Part shown: piece after piece, positions 7,824 through 14,590 of the stretch
Layout of the letters: each line of letters opens with the position of its first letter
How positions within the stretch are numbered: position 1 is the stretch's first letter
Translations under genes and position numbers: made by a program
NCBI GenBank assembly: GCA_937868185.1
Contig: CALMMG010000173.1
Location: forward strand, 1 to 38,547
From: an uncultured Pseudomonadota bacterium
GTDB lineage: Bacteria > Desulfobacterota > Desulfobulbia > Desulfobulbales > Desulfurivibrionaceae
Direction: 5' to 3'
Length of the DNA stretch: 38,547 bases
The notes under the pieces: generated by a model
Seen by the model: the letters and a program-made list of their open reading frames with translations, nothing else
What the model was told of the DNA's origin: nothing
The model's database searches: none

Positions 7824-8534
7824 TCATGAACCCAGACGCACCGGAAGCTGACGGACAATAGTGATCGCCTCCGGACTCAATACCGCTCCGTAAGCCAGCA
7901 CCTCCACCCCCTGAGCCGCAACCTCCCGCAACGCTTGGGCATAAACCGGATCGATGTGCGCAGCCGGAGCAAAATAATCCACATCTTCGCGCTGGACACA
8001 GAAAAAAACCACCGCCCGACAGCCGGTTTGGCGCAGGGTCAGCAGCTCGGCCAGATGCTTCGCGCCCCGGGTGGTCACAGCATCGGGAAACATGGCCACC
8101 CTGTCCAAGGCCAAGCTGCAATTTTTCACCTCCACATAGATCTTTTCTTCTCCCCGGGTAAGGAGAAAATCCAACCGGCTTTTATCCGACACCTTGACCT
8201 CGGGGCGGATCGTCTCGATCCCGGCCAGTTCCGCCACGACCCCAGAACGAATAGCCTCAGCCACCAGACCATTGGTGCGGGCAGTGTTGATCCCCACCCA
8301 GGTTGTACCCACCCGCACCATCTCCAGGGTATGAGGATATTTGCGCTTGGGATTGTCCGCCAGGGAGATGAGCACCGGGCTGCCAGGCTCTTTACAACCC
8401 AACATGCTGCCGGAATTCGGGCAATGCACGGTGAACTGAGAGCCATCGTCCATGGCCACGTCGGCGAGAAACCGCTTGTACCGCGAGATAAGTTTCCCCG
8501 ATTGCAAGGTCTGTCCGAATTGCATTTTTTTCAT
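7824..8534 (-). CDS. sfsA: SfsA family protein
   Basis: SfsA is a DNA-binding, nuclease-fold protein first linked to sugar fermentation; its exact role is unsettled. The family pattern is clear: ISRYKRFLADV at the start, then HCPNSGSMLGC, WVGINTARTN, SRLDFLL, YVEVKNCSL and FPDAVTTRGAKHL. The SRLDFLL and EVKN acidic and basic residues match a PD-(D/E)XK-like active site. The open frame extends back to 8660, but homologues start close to the MQFG segment, and GGAG lies just before the ATG at 8534, giving 236 residues. It is divergent from the flhB-like gene at 8662. Confidence 0.93.
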   Translation of the reverse strand: MKKMQFGQTLQSGKLISRYKRFLADVAMDDGSQFTVHCPNSGSMLGCKEPGSPVLISLADNPKRKYPHTLEMVRVGTTWVGINTARTNGLVAEAIRSGVVAELAGIETIRPEVKVSDKSRLDFLLTRGEEKIYVEVKNCSLALDRVAMFPDAVTTRGAKHLAELLTLRQTGCRAVVFFCVQREDVDYFAPAAHIDPVYAQALREVAAQGVEVLAYGAVLSPEAITIVRQLPVRLGS

Positions 8535-8661
8535 CCACTCCGCGTGTTGTGGGGTATAATTAGCACCAATGGCCCTTTGAGCACGACTCACCCAACCCGA
8601 AAGGCAACTATCCAGCTTGATGTCGGAATTGGACAAAACCCACGAAAGGTAAGTGTTCATA

Positions 8662-8940
8662 ATGCCAGATATCCCAGCAAAAAAAAAGGCTGTTGCCCTT
8701 CGCTACGATGCAACCCAGGGCCCCGCGCCCAAGATTGTCGCCAAGGGGACAGGAGAGATAGCTGAAAAAATCATCGCCCTTGCCAAGGAGCATGGCATCC
8801 CCATTCAGGAGGATGCCGACCTGGTCGAGATTTTAGCCAAACTAAACCTGAATGCGGACATCCCCCCAGATACCTATCTGGTAGTGGCCGAGATCCTCGC
8901 CTTTATCTACCGGGCCAACACCAAGATGACACCCTCGTAA
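8662..8940 (+). CDS. FlhB C-terminal-domain homologue (FlhB2/FlhX type)
   Basis: The 92-residue soluble protein matches the cytoplasmic C-terminal part of FlhB/YscU: VALRYDATQGPAPKIVAKG, then EIAEKIIALAKEHGIPI, and PPDTYLVVAEILAFIY at the end. It lacks the membrane domain and the NPTH autocleavage site, as in stand-alone FlhB2 proteins that can partly replace the cleaved FlhB fragment in export-substrate switching. The ATG at 8662 is 12 bases after AAAGG; an in-frame GTG at 8653 is possible. A perfect TATAAT lies at 8555-8560 without a clear -35. It sits just before the flagellar operon, but 328 bases and a sigma-54 promoter separate it from flgF. Confidence 0.87.
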   Translation: MPDIPAKKKAVALRYDATQGPAPKIVAKGTGEIAEKIIALAKEHGIPIQEDADLVEILAKLNLNADIPPDTYLVVAEILAFIYRANTKMTPS

Positions 8941-9009
8941 CAAATCCGCTCCTTAAGAAATTCCCACCAGACCCATCGTGCCGCATCGCCACCAAAATCC
9001 CATTGGCGC

Positions 9010-9040
9010 GCAGCAGAGCACCGGAGAGGTTGTCGAAAAA
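9010..9040. repeat. Intergenic repeat, copy B (partner at 5188-5218)
   Basis: 28 of 31 bases match copy A. Here the tail GGTTG can pair with CAACC (about 9045-9049) to form a small hairpin with an A-rich loop. It lies in the 328-base gap 8941-9268 between the flhB-like gene and flgF. Apart from this repeat, an A-rich stretch and the sigma-54 site, I see nothing else in that gap. Confidence 0.6.
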
Positions 9041-9219
9041 AAACCAACCGTTGCCCAGCCCATCTCCGCTAGGAAAAATATACCGGCCACCCCCGCGAAA
9101 GCCTCCATTTTTTTGACACCCACCTCCTCTTTCCATCCGCCTATCAAAAAACATACATCTCACTGTATTTATTTGCTTTATCACAACAGCTGCACTCCGC
9201 TTCCAACCACCAGGCAATC

Positions 9220-9236
9220 CCGGCACGCCTCTTGCA
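9220..9236 (+). promoter_or_regulatory. Sigma-54 (RpoN) promoter of the flagellar operon
   Basis: CGGCACGCCTCTTGCA has GG at 9222-9223 and GC at 9234-9235, exactly 10 bases apart. It matches the -24/-12 consensus TGGCACG-N4-TTGCA except for the first base. Transcription would start near 9247, giving a leader of about 20 bases, with GAGAGG before the flgF ATG. Control by a NtrC-type activator such as FlrC/FleQ is expected from other systems; no such gene is in the window. Confidence 0.85.
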
Positions 9237-9268
9237 TCAACAAAGCACAAACACACGAGAGGTATGCC

Positions 9269-9994
9269 ATGTTCATCCACAACAGGCTCGGATTACTGGA
9301 AAGCGTTGAAACCCTGATCAACCAGGAGCAACGGCTCAACCAGGTATCAAACAACCTGGCGAATGTTGATACGCCTGGGTTCAAGAAGGAAACCGTCACC
9401 TTTGACGAGATGCTCTATCAGGCCAACCGCTCCCGCCAGAGGGTCGGCAAGGGGTTGCGCATCAACACGGTGCACCAGCAGGGCGTTGTTCAAAAAACTG
9501 ACGCTCCCTTTGATATGGCTATTTCCGGGGATGGCTTTTTCCGGGTCCAGACCCCGGCTGGAGACCGCCTTACCAGAGCAGGAAACTTCCAGCGCAACAA
9601 TGAAGGTCTACTGGTCACAGCCAATGGCTATCCTGTGCTTGGCGAGGCCGGACCCATCACCATCACCGGCACCAAGGTGGATGTGTCCCGCGACGGAACC
9701 CTTTTAGTCGATGGTATCCGGGCCGATCGCCTGGCAGTGGTCACCGCGGACCCCCAAGGACTAAAAAAGGAAGGCGACAACCTCTTTCGTCTCGTAGAGG
9801 GTGCGGCGGAAGAAGCCGCCCCGAACGCTCAGATTCTGCAAGGACATCTGGAAAAATCAAACGTCAATACCGTCACAGAAATGACGGAGATGATCGATCT
9901 TTACCGCGCCTATGAAGGGCAACAAAAAATGATCCGGTCGGTGGATGATCTGGACGACCTTGCCGTGCGCAAAGTCGGTGCTCTGACAGGATAA
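9269..9994 (+). CDS. flgF: FlgF, flagellar proximal/distal rod protein
   Basis: This 241-residue rod protein is secreted by the flagellar export apparatus and carries the Flg_bb_rod N-terminus: LINQEQRLNQVSNNLANVDT followed by PGFKK. The central FlgG/FlgF body shows FDMAISGDGFFRVQTPAGDRL and TRAGNFQRN. The C-terminal rod motif is SNVNTVTEMTEMIDLYRAYE. It is shorter than the flgG product downstream and diverges in the centre, which supports FlgF. The open frame runs back to 8978, but the sigma-54 promoter and GAGAGG place the start at the ATG at 9269. It is the first gene of the operon. Confidence 0.94.
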   Translation: MFIHNRLGLLESVETLINQEQRLNQVSNNLANVDTPGFKKETVTFDEMLYQANRSRQRVGKGLRINTVHQQGVVQKTDAPFDMAISGDGFFRVQTPAGDRLTRAGNFQRNNEGLLVTANGYPVLGEAGPITITGTKVDVSRDGTLLVDGIRADRLAVVTADPQGLKKEGDNLFRLVEGAAEEAAPNAQILQGHLEKSNVNTVTEMTEMIDLYRAYEGQQKMIRSVDDLDDLAVRKVGALTG

Positions 9995-10002
9995 CCGTTA
10001 GC

Positions 10003-10025
10003 CGCCGCAATAAAAGTTTGCGGCG
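10003..10025 (+). other. Stem-loop between flgF and flgG
   Basis: CGCCGCAA (10003-10010) and TTGCGGCG (10018-10025) are exact inverted copies around TAAAAGT. No T-run follows, so it is not a terminator. A role in mRNA stability or in tuning flgF versus flgG dosage is possible. Confidence 0.6.
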
Positions 10026-10071
10026 CAAAAAGTCGTAACCGCGCCTAAACATTCAGCACAAGGGGACTACC

Positions 10072-10854
10072 ATGATCCGCGCATTATTCTCCGGACGTTC
10101 CGGCATGACCGGCCAGCAGTTGCAGCTGGACACCATCGCCAACAACCTGGCCAACGTCAACACCGCCGGCTTCAAAAAGAGCCGGGCCCAGTTCGAGGAT
10201 CTCTACTACCAGGAAATCCGGGCCATGGGCACGGAAACCGCCGATGGCGGCAGAGTGCCTTCCGGCATCCAGGTCGGTCTCGGTGTCCGCCCCACCTCGG
10301 TACAGAAGATCTTCACCCAGGGCAGCCTCACCGAAACGGGCAACGATCTGGACTGGGCCATTGAGGGCAGCGGCTTCTTCAAGGTCCTCCGCGATGGCAA
10401 GGATTACTTTACCCGTGCCGGCGCCTTCAGTCTGGATGGCGACGGCAATGTCGTCACCCAGAACGGTGATCGGCTGCAGCCGGAATTTACCGTCCCCCAA
10501 GGGACAACCTCCATCGGCATCAACAGCAATGGGCTGCTCACCGCCAAGGATGCCCAGCAACAGGTGCTCGGCACGGTGCAGATCACCCTGCACAGCTTCA
10601 TCAATCCGGGTGGTCTGCGCAGTTACGGATCCAATCTTTTCCAGGAAACCCTGGCTTCCGGCGCCCCCACCGAGGCCAACCCCGGCACCGAGGGTCTGGG
10701 CACCATCCAGCAGCGCTTCATGGAGGTCTCCAACGTTGATGTCACCGAGGAACTGGTCAACATGATCATCACCCAGCGGGCCTACGAGGTAAACTCCAAG
10801 GCCGTCACCACTGCGGACAAACTGTTGGAAGTAGCGAACACCCTGGTTCGTTAG
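10072..10854 (+). CDS. flgG: FlgG, flagellar distal rod protein
   Basis: The 260 residues match FlgG along the whole length: MIRALFSGRSGMTGQQLQLD at the start, then TIANNLANVNTAGFKKSRAQ, GVRPTSVQKIFTQGSLTETG, and WAIEGSGFFKV. The C-terminus NVDVTEELVNMIITQRAYEV with NSKAV is typical of FlgG. The protein polymerises as the distal rod through the P and L rings encoded by flgI and flgH downstream. AAGGGG precedes the ATG. flgA follows after a few bases. Confidence 0.97.
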   Translation: MIRALFSGRSGMTGQQLQLDTIANNLANVNTAGFKKSRAQFEDLYYQEIRAMGTETADGGRVPSGIQVGLGVRPTSVQKIFTQGSLTETGNDLDWAIEGSGFFKVLRDGKDYFTRAGAFSLDGDGNVVTQNGDRLQPEFTVPQGTTSIGINSNGLLTAKDAQQQVLGTVQITLHSFINPGGLRSYGSNLFQETLASGAPTEANPGTEGLGTIQQRFMEVSNVDVTEELVNMIITQRAYEVNSKAVTTADKLLEVANTLVR

Positions 10855-10868
10855 AAGGAATGATTAAG

Positions 10869-11597
10869 ATGATGCTACGCCTGGCGCGCCTGTCCATGAT
10901 TGCCTTACTGCTCTGCCTTGCCTGTCCTCTTCCCGGACAAACGGCGGAGAGCATCGCGCCCCCGGACCTTGCCGTATTGAAGAATATCTTCAGCGAGGTT
11001 GTGCTCAAGGATTCCCCCTGGCCCAAGGAAGACGTCCAGATCACCAATTTCAGCGTCCGCCCGTTGGCTATGGCCTTGCCGGTTGACGGTTTTGGCTACC
11101 GAATTACCCAGAAGCCAAACGACTTCCGCCCCGGCAAAAAAAATGTCAGCGCCGACATCCTGAAAGATGGGCAGGAACAGGGGCAGGTAAAAATGAGCGG
11201 GGACCTGAGGCTTTTCGGCACGGTGGTCAACACGACAAAACGCCTAAACCGGAACGAGATCATCAGCAATGAGGACATCGCCACGAAGCGACAGGATATC
11301 TCCATGCTGGACGCAGACCGCATCCAAGACCCGAAACAGGCGGTCGGGCAAAAGCTCAAACTCTCGCTGCCACCCGGGGCCATCCTCTATGCCCAGGCCC
11401 TTGACGCCCCTCCCCTGGTAAAGCGGGGGGAGCGGGTAACCATCATGGCAAAATCCCAGGCAGTTCAGATAACCGCGCCCGGAGAAGCAAGAAATTCCGG
11501 AGCACTCGGCGAAATGGTCCGGGTTAAAAACCTCACCAGCCGCCGCGAGATCCAGGCCCGGGTTTTGAGTGCGGGCGTCGTGGAAACCGAATTTTGA
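10869..11597 (+). CDS. flgA: FlgA, P-ring assembly chaperone
   Basis: FlgA is a periplasmic chaperone that helps FlgI form the P ring. A signal peptide is visible (MLRLARLSMIALLLCLACPL with cleavage near QTA). The C-terminal SAF-like part is clear: RNEIISNEDIATKRQDI, VKRGERVTIMAKSQAVQIT, and the ending GEMVRVKNLTSRREIQARVL. The first in-frame ATG at 10860 touches AAGGA with no spacing, so the ATG at 10869, nine bases after AAGGA, is preferred. The stop overlaps the earliest possible frame of flgH. Confidence 0.93.
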   Translation: MMLRLARLSMIALLLCLACPLPGQTAESIAPPDLAVLKNIFSEVVLKDSPWPKEDVQITNFSVRPLAMALPVDGFGYRITQKPNDFRPGKKNVSADILKDGQEQGQVKMSGDLRLFGTVVNTTKRLNRNEIISNEDIATKRQDISMLDADRIQDPKQAVGQKLKLSLPPGAILYAQALDAPPLVKRGERVTIMAKSQAVQITAPGEARNSGALGEMVRVKNLTSRREIQARVLSAGVVETEF

Positions 11598-11629
11598 GAC
11601 TCATCGCTCATCCCTCAAAGGAGAAGATT

Positions 11630-12331
11630 ATGCGCACCACACTCCACACCACCCTGGCCATCCTTCTGCTCGCCGGACTTTCCGGTTGCGCGGGCAGCCA
11701 GCAGGCCCAACAGCTGCCGGAGCGTTACACCCTCCCCACCCCACCGAAAGCCGCGCAAGCACAGCCGGAGGGAACAATCTATGCGGCCAGCACTAGCGGC
11801 CTTGATCTCTATGCAGACAGCCGGGCAAAAAAGATCGGCGATATCGTCCTGGTCCGCATCGTGGAAACCTCCAAAGCCAACAAGGAAGCCAACACCAAAA
11901 CCCAACGGACCTCCTCCGCCACCGGCGGCATTTCCAGCCTCTTCGGCCTGGAGACCTGGCTGGCGGACAACAACCACCGCTTCAAACCCTCGCTTACCGA
12001 GCTTCAGGCCAGCCTGACCAATGATTTTGAGGGCAAAGCGAAGACCGACCGCAAAAGCAACGTGACCGCCACCATCTCCGCCAGGGTCATCGACATCACC
12101 ACCGACGGCAACCTGAACATCCGCGGCTACCAAGAGGTGAAGGTCAACGACGAAACCCAGCACATCATTCTTTCCGGCATCATCCGCCCGCAGGATGTTG
12201 CCCAGGACAACTCGGTCCTCTCGACCCATGTTGCCGACGCCCGGATAGAATACAGCGGCCAGGGAGTCCTCGGCGACAAGCAGCGACCGGGCTGGCTTGC
12301 CAGGGCCCTGGACAGCGTCTGGCCATTTTAG
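11630..12331 (+). CDS. flgH: FlgH, flagellar L-ring lipoprotein
   Basis: FlgH forms the outer-membrane L ring. The signal peptide ends in the lipobox LSGC, so Cys20 would be lipidated. Family segments are DLYADSRAKKIGDIVLVRIV near residue 60, a glycine- and serine-rich stretch, TARV-type ISARVIDITTDGNLNIRGYQ, then EVKVNDETQHIILSGIIRP and the C-terminal GVLGDKQRPGW. The predicted length is 233 residues. The open frame extends to 11594, but AAGGAG seven bases before the ATG at 11630 and the signal peptide fix the start. Its presence shows the organism has an outer membrane. Confidence 0.96.
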   Translation: MRTTLHTTLAILLLAGLSGCAGSQQAQQLPERYTLPTPPKAAQAQPEGTIYAASTSGLDLYADSRAKKIGDIVLVRIVETSKANKEANTKTQRTSSATGGISSLFGLETWLADNNHRFKPSLTELQASLTNDFEGKAKTDRKSNVTATISARVIDITTDGNLNIRGYQEVKVNDETQHIILSGIIRPQDVAQDNSVLSTHVADARIEYSGQGVLGDKQRPGWLARALDSVWPF

Positions 12332-12552
12332 GAACCGTTTCGCAATGACCAGTGCTCGTAACAGAGACTCTTTCATTACGGCTGCTTATGCCGGACACGG
12401 GTCTCCGATATTACGGTTCGGTTATTTTTGCACGACGGCTTAGGGATGACGCAGCAGAACTAGGAAAAATATTCCGTTCTCGCCAAGGGGGGCTTCATGA
12501 AAAAAAGAATATTTCCTTTGAAAATGGCACATTACAACACCTGTCTCTCCGG

Positions 12553-12568
12553 TGGCACATTGCTTGCT
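12553..12568 (+). promoter_or_regulatory. Sigma-54 promoter before flgI
   Basis: TGGCACATTGCTTGCT matches the -24/-12 consensus with GG (12554-12555) and GC (12566-12567) 10 bases apart. The predicted start near 12579 lies 38 bases before the flgI ATG. The 285-base gap 12332-12616 after flgH supports a second transcription unit. The rest of the gap shows no other clear element. An in-frame ATG at 12497 with a good SD would be upstream of this start site. Confidence 0.82.
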
Positions 12569-12616
12569 AAGATATCAAGGTACAGGCTCCGGAAAATACA
12601 GGCCGAGGACAGCTCC

Positions 12617-13732
12617 ATGCAGACGACATCACTCAAAAACCAGACCAACCCCCGGCAGACCATGCGGAGCACCACACTGCTCTTTGTCGGCGCCTTGCTG
12701 CTTGGCCTGCTCTGGAACGCCGGGATTGCCCATGCCGTCCGCTTAAAAGACCTGGCCTCGGTGAAAGGGGTACGGAACAACCAGCTGGTGGGCTACGGCA
12801 TTGTGGTCGGCTTAAACGGCACCGGCGACGGCAACAAGGCAGCCTTTACCGGCCAGGGACTCGCCAATATGCTCAACAATCTCGGGGTTAAGGTGGATCC
12901 GGACGCCACCAGGGTGAAGAATATCGCCAGCGTCATGGTAACCGCCACCCTTCCGCCCTTCTTCAAGGTGGGGCAGAAAATCGACGTGACCATTTCTTCT
13001 GTGGGCGATGCCACTTCCTTACAGGGCGGCACCTTGCTGGCCACCCCGCTCAAAGGTCTGGACAATAATGTCTACGCCATAGGGCAAGGGCCCATCAGCA
13101 CCGGGGGCGATCCCGCAGCCCGGGGCGCAGCACGACAAGCAAATCATCTGACCGTGGCCCGGATTACCAACGGCGCCTCGGTGGAGCGGGAAGTACCGAT
13201 GAGCTTTGCCAACAAGGAGAGCATCACCATCAGCTTAGCCTCACCGGATTTCACCACGATCTCCCTAATGAAAACCGCCATCGACACCTATCTGGGCGGC
13301 CCCTACGCCACCGTCAAGGACGGAGCCTCGGTGGATGTCGCTGTCCCGACAAAGTACAAGGCTCAGGAGGTCGCCCTGCTGGCCGCCCTGGAAAACATCG
13401 AAATCAACCCGGAACATCGGGCCAGAGTGGTGCTGAACGAGCGAACCGGCACCGTGGTCATGGGCGACAATGTCACCATCAGCCAGTTTGCTCTTTCCCA
13501 CGGCAACCTGAGCCTGCAGGTCAAGCCCCCCACCCAGCCCGGCGCTCCTGCAAATACGCCGGTTGACACAGCCAAGATCGGCCAGAAGGTGGTAACCCTG
13601 CAACCGGGCGTAACCCTAGGCGAGGTGGTCCGGGCCTTGAACTCGGTGGGGGTCGCCCCCCGTGAACTCATCGCCATCTTTCAAGCCATCAAGGCAGCAG
13701 GCGCCCTGCAAGCGGAACTGGAAATCATTTAA
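12617..13732 (+). CDS. flgI: FlgI, flagellar P-ring protein
   Basis: FlgI assembles the periplasmic P ring around the rod. A signal peptide with a long N-region precedes the mature start AHA-VRLKDLASVKGVRNN. Family signatures follow: QLVGYGIVVGLNGTGDGN, FTGQGLANMLNNLGV, NIASVMVTATLPPF, and QGGTLLATPLKGLD. The C-terminus has VVMGDNVTISQFALSHG and ends PRELIAIFQAIKAAGALQAE. The open frame runs back to 12497 with a good SD, but that would bury the signal peptide behind about 55 residues. GAGGAC before the ATG at 12617 is preferred. The predicted length is 371 residues. Confidence 0.96.
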   Translation: MQTTSLKNQTNPRQTMRSTTLLFVGALLLGLLWNAGIAHAVRLKDLASVKGVRNNQLVGYGIVVGLNGTGDGNKAAFTGQGLANMLNNLGVKVDPDATRVKNIASVMVTATLPPFFKVGQKIDVTISSVGDATSLQGGTLLATPLKGLDNNVYAIGQGPISTGGDPAARGAARQANHLTVARITNGASVEREVPMSFANKESITISLASPDFTTISLMKTAIDTYLGGPYATVKDGASVDVAVPTKYKAQEVALLAALENIEINPEHRARVVLNERTGTVVMGDNVTISQFALSHGNLSLQVKPPTQPGAPANTPVDTAKIGQKVVTLQPGVTLGEVVRALNSVGVAPRELIAIFQAIKAAGALQAELEII

Positions 13733-13750
13733 GGGTTGAATGGGAACAAC

Positions 13751-14062
13751 ATGGATATCATCAGCGAAGCAACAGCAGGACTTAAGGGAATCAACAATTC
13801 TTCCGATACGCTCAAGGAGAAGAAACTTCGCGAGGCGTGCGCCGGATTTGAAGCCCTGATGCTCAAGCAGATTCTAAGCCAAGCCCGCCAGAGCGTTCCC
13901 AAGGGCGGTCTGCTTGACGGCGGCTATGGCGAGGAAATGTTTCAATCGATCCACGATGACCAGATAGCCCAGAAAATGGCAGGGAGCAAAGGTCTCGGCT
14001 TTGGCGAAATGCTCTACCGGCAACTGTCCCAGGCCCATGTCCCACCCAGTAAGGAGAAATAG
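13751..14062 (+). CDS. flgJ: FlgJ, rod-binding domain only
   Basis: About 103 residues carry only the N-terminal rod-capping domain: LREACAGFEALMLKQILSQA, then GGYGEEMFQSIHDDQIAQKM and GLGFGEMLYRQL. The C-terminal peptidoglycan hydrolase domain of enterobacterial FlgJ is absent, as is usual outside the gamma and beta classes, so a separate lytic enzyme must open the wall. Translation could begin at the TTG at 13736, but the ATG at 13751 fits the family. It lies 18 bases past flgI. Confidence 0.9.
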   Translation: MDIISEATAGLKGINNSSDTLKEKKLREACAGFEALMLKQILSQARQSVPKGGLLDGGYGEEMFQSIHDDQIAQKMAGSKGLGFGEMLYRQLSQAHVPPSKEK

Positions 14063-14065
14063 GCC

Positions 14066-14587
14066 ATGCAACACTCAGAGACCACAGGGCAACACTCCCT
14101 ACCCGCCAGATTTTTCGAAACCCTGGAGCAGGAGGTCCTTCTTTCCCTGGACATGCTCGCCATCTTGAGCGAAGAACAAAAAGCCCTGGTGGCCATGGAC
14201 ATACAGGCTCTCATCCGCCTGAGCGGCAAGAAAGAAAACAGACTGAGCCGCATCCAGGCCCTGGACTCGCTGCTCACTGACATGACCGCAGAGTTCCGCC
14301 CAGCAACACAGGGTAAAACGGCAAAACTTGGAGCCCTCATTCCTCTGCTTAACCCGGAAGAAGGGGAAAAACTTGGCCAGTATCGGAAAAAACTGACCGG
14401 GTTACGCGAAGATATCCTCCGGCGCAACCAGATCAACGGACACTTTGCCGAGGATGTAAAAACATACCTGAACGACGCCATCTCCTTGATTACCAGCGGG
14501 ATAGCAGACCGCCCCATGTACGGCCTCACCGGCCGGAACAGGAAACCCTCGCTGAGCCAACCCTCTTTAATCAGCAGGGAGGTCTAG
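14066..14587 (+). CDS. flgN: FlgN-like export chaperone for FlgK and FlgL
   Basis: The 173-residue, mostly helical protein fits FlgN by its pattern of long amphipathic helices and by position directly before its two clients, flgK and flgL. LEQEVLLSLDMLAILSEEQK with ALVAMD matches the family N-terminal helix. A basic, serine- and proline-rich tail ends the protein. It should act in the cytoplasm, holding the hook-filament junction proteins for export. AAGGAG precedes the ATG. The sequence is divergent, so the call leans partly on context. Confidence 0.8.
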   Translation: MQHSETTGQHSLPARFFETLEQEVLLSLDMLAILSEEQKALVAMDIQALIRLSGKKENRLSRIQALDSLLTDMTAEFRPATQGKTAKLGALIPLLNPEEGEKLGQYRKKLTGLREDILRRNQINGHFAEDVKTYLNDAISLITSGIADRPMYGLTGRNRKPSLSQPSLISREV

Positions 14588-14590
14588 GCC

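Noticed and set aside
8903-9280. 125-codon minus frame across the flhB-like/flgF gap
   Set aside because: Composition is low-complexity, it has no SD, and it overlaps the repeat and the sigma-54 promoter.
12525-12540. Another TGGCACATTAC string as a sigma-54 site
   Set aside because: There is no GC 10 bases after GG; only the copy at 12553 fits.
12497-12616. N-terminal extension of FlgI from the ATG with a good SD
   Set aside because: It would put 40 extra residues before the signal peptide and start upstream of the sigma-54 start site.
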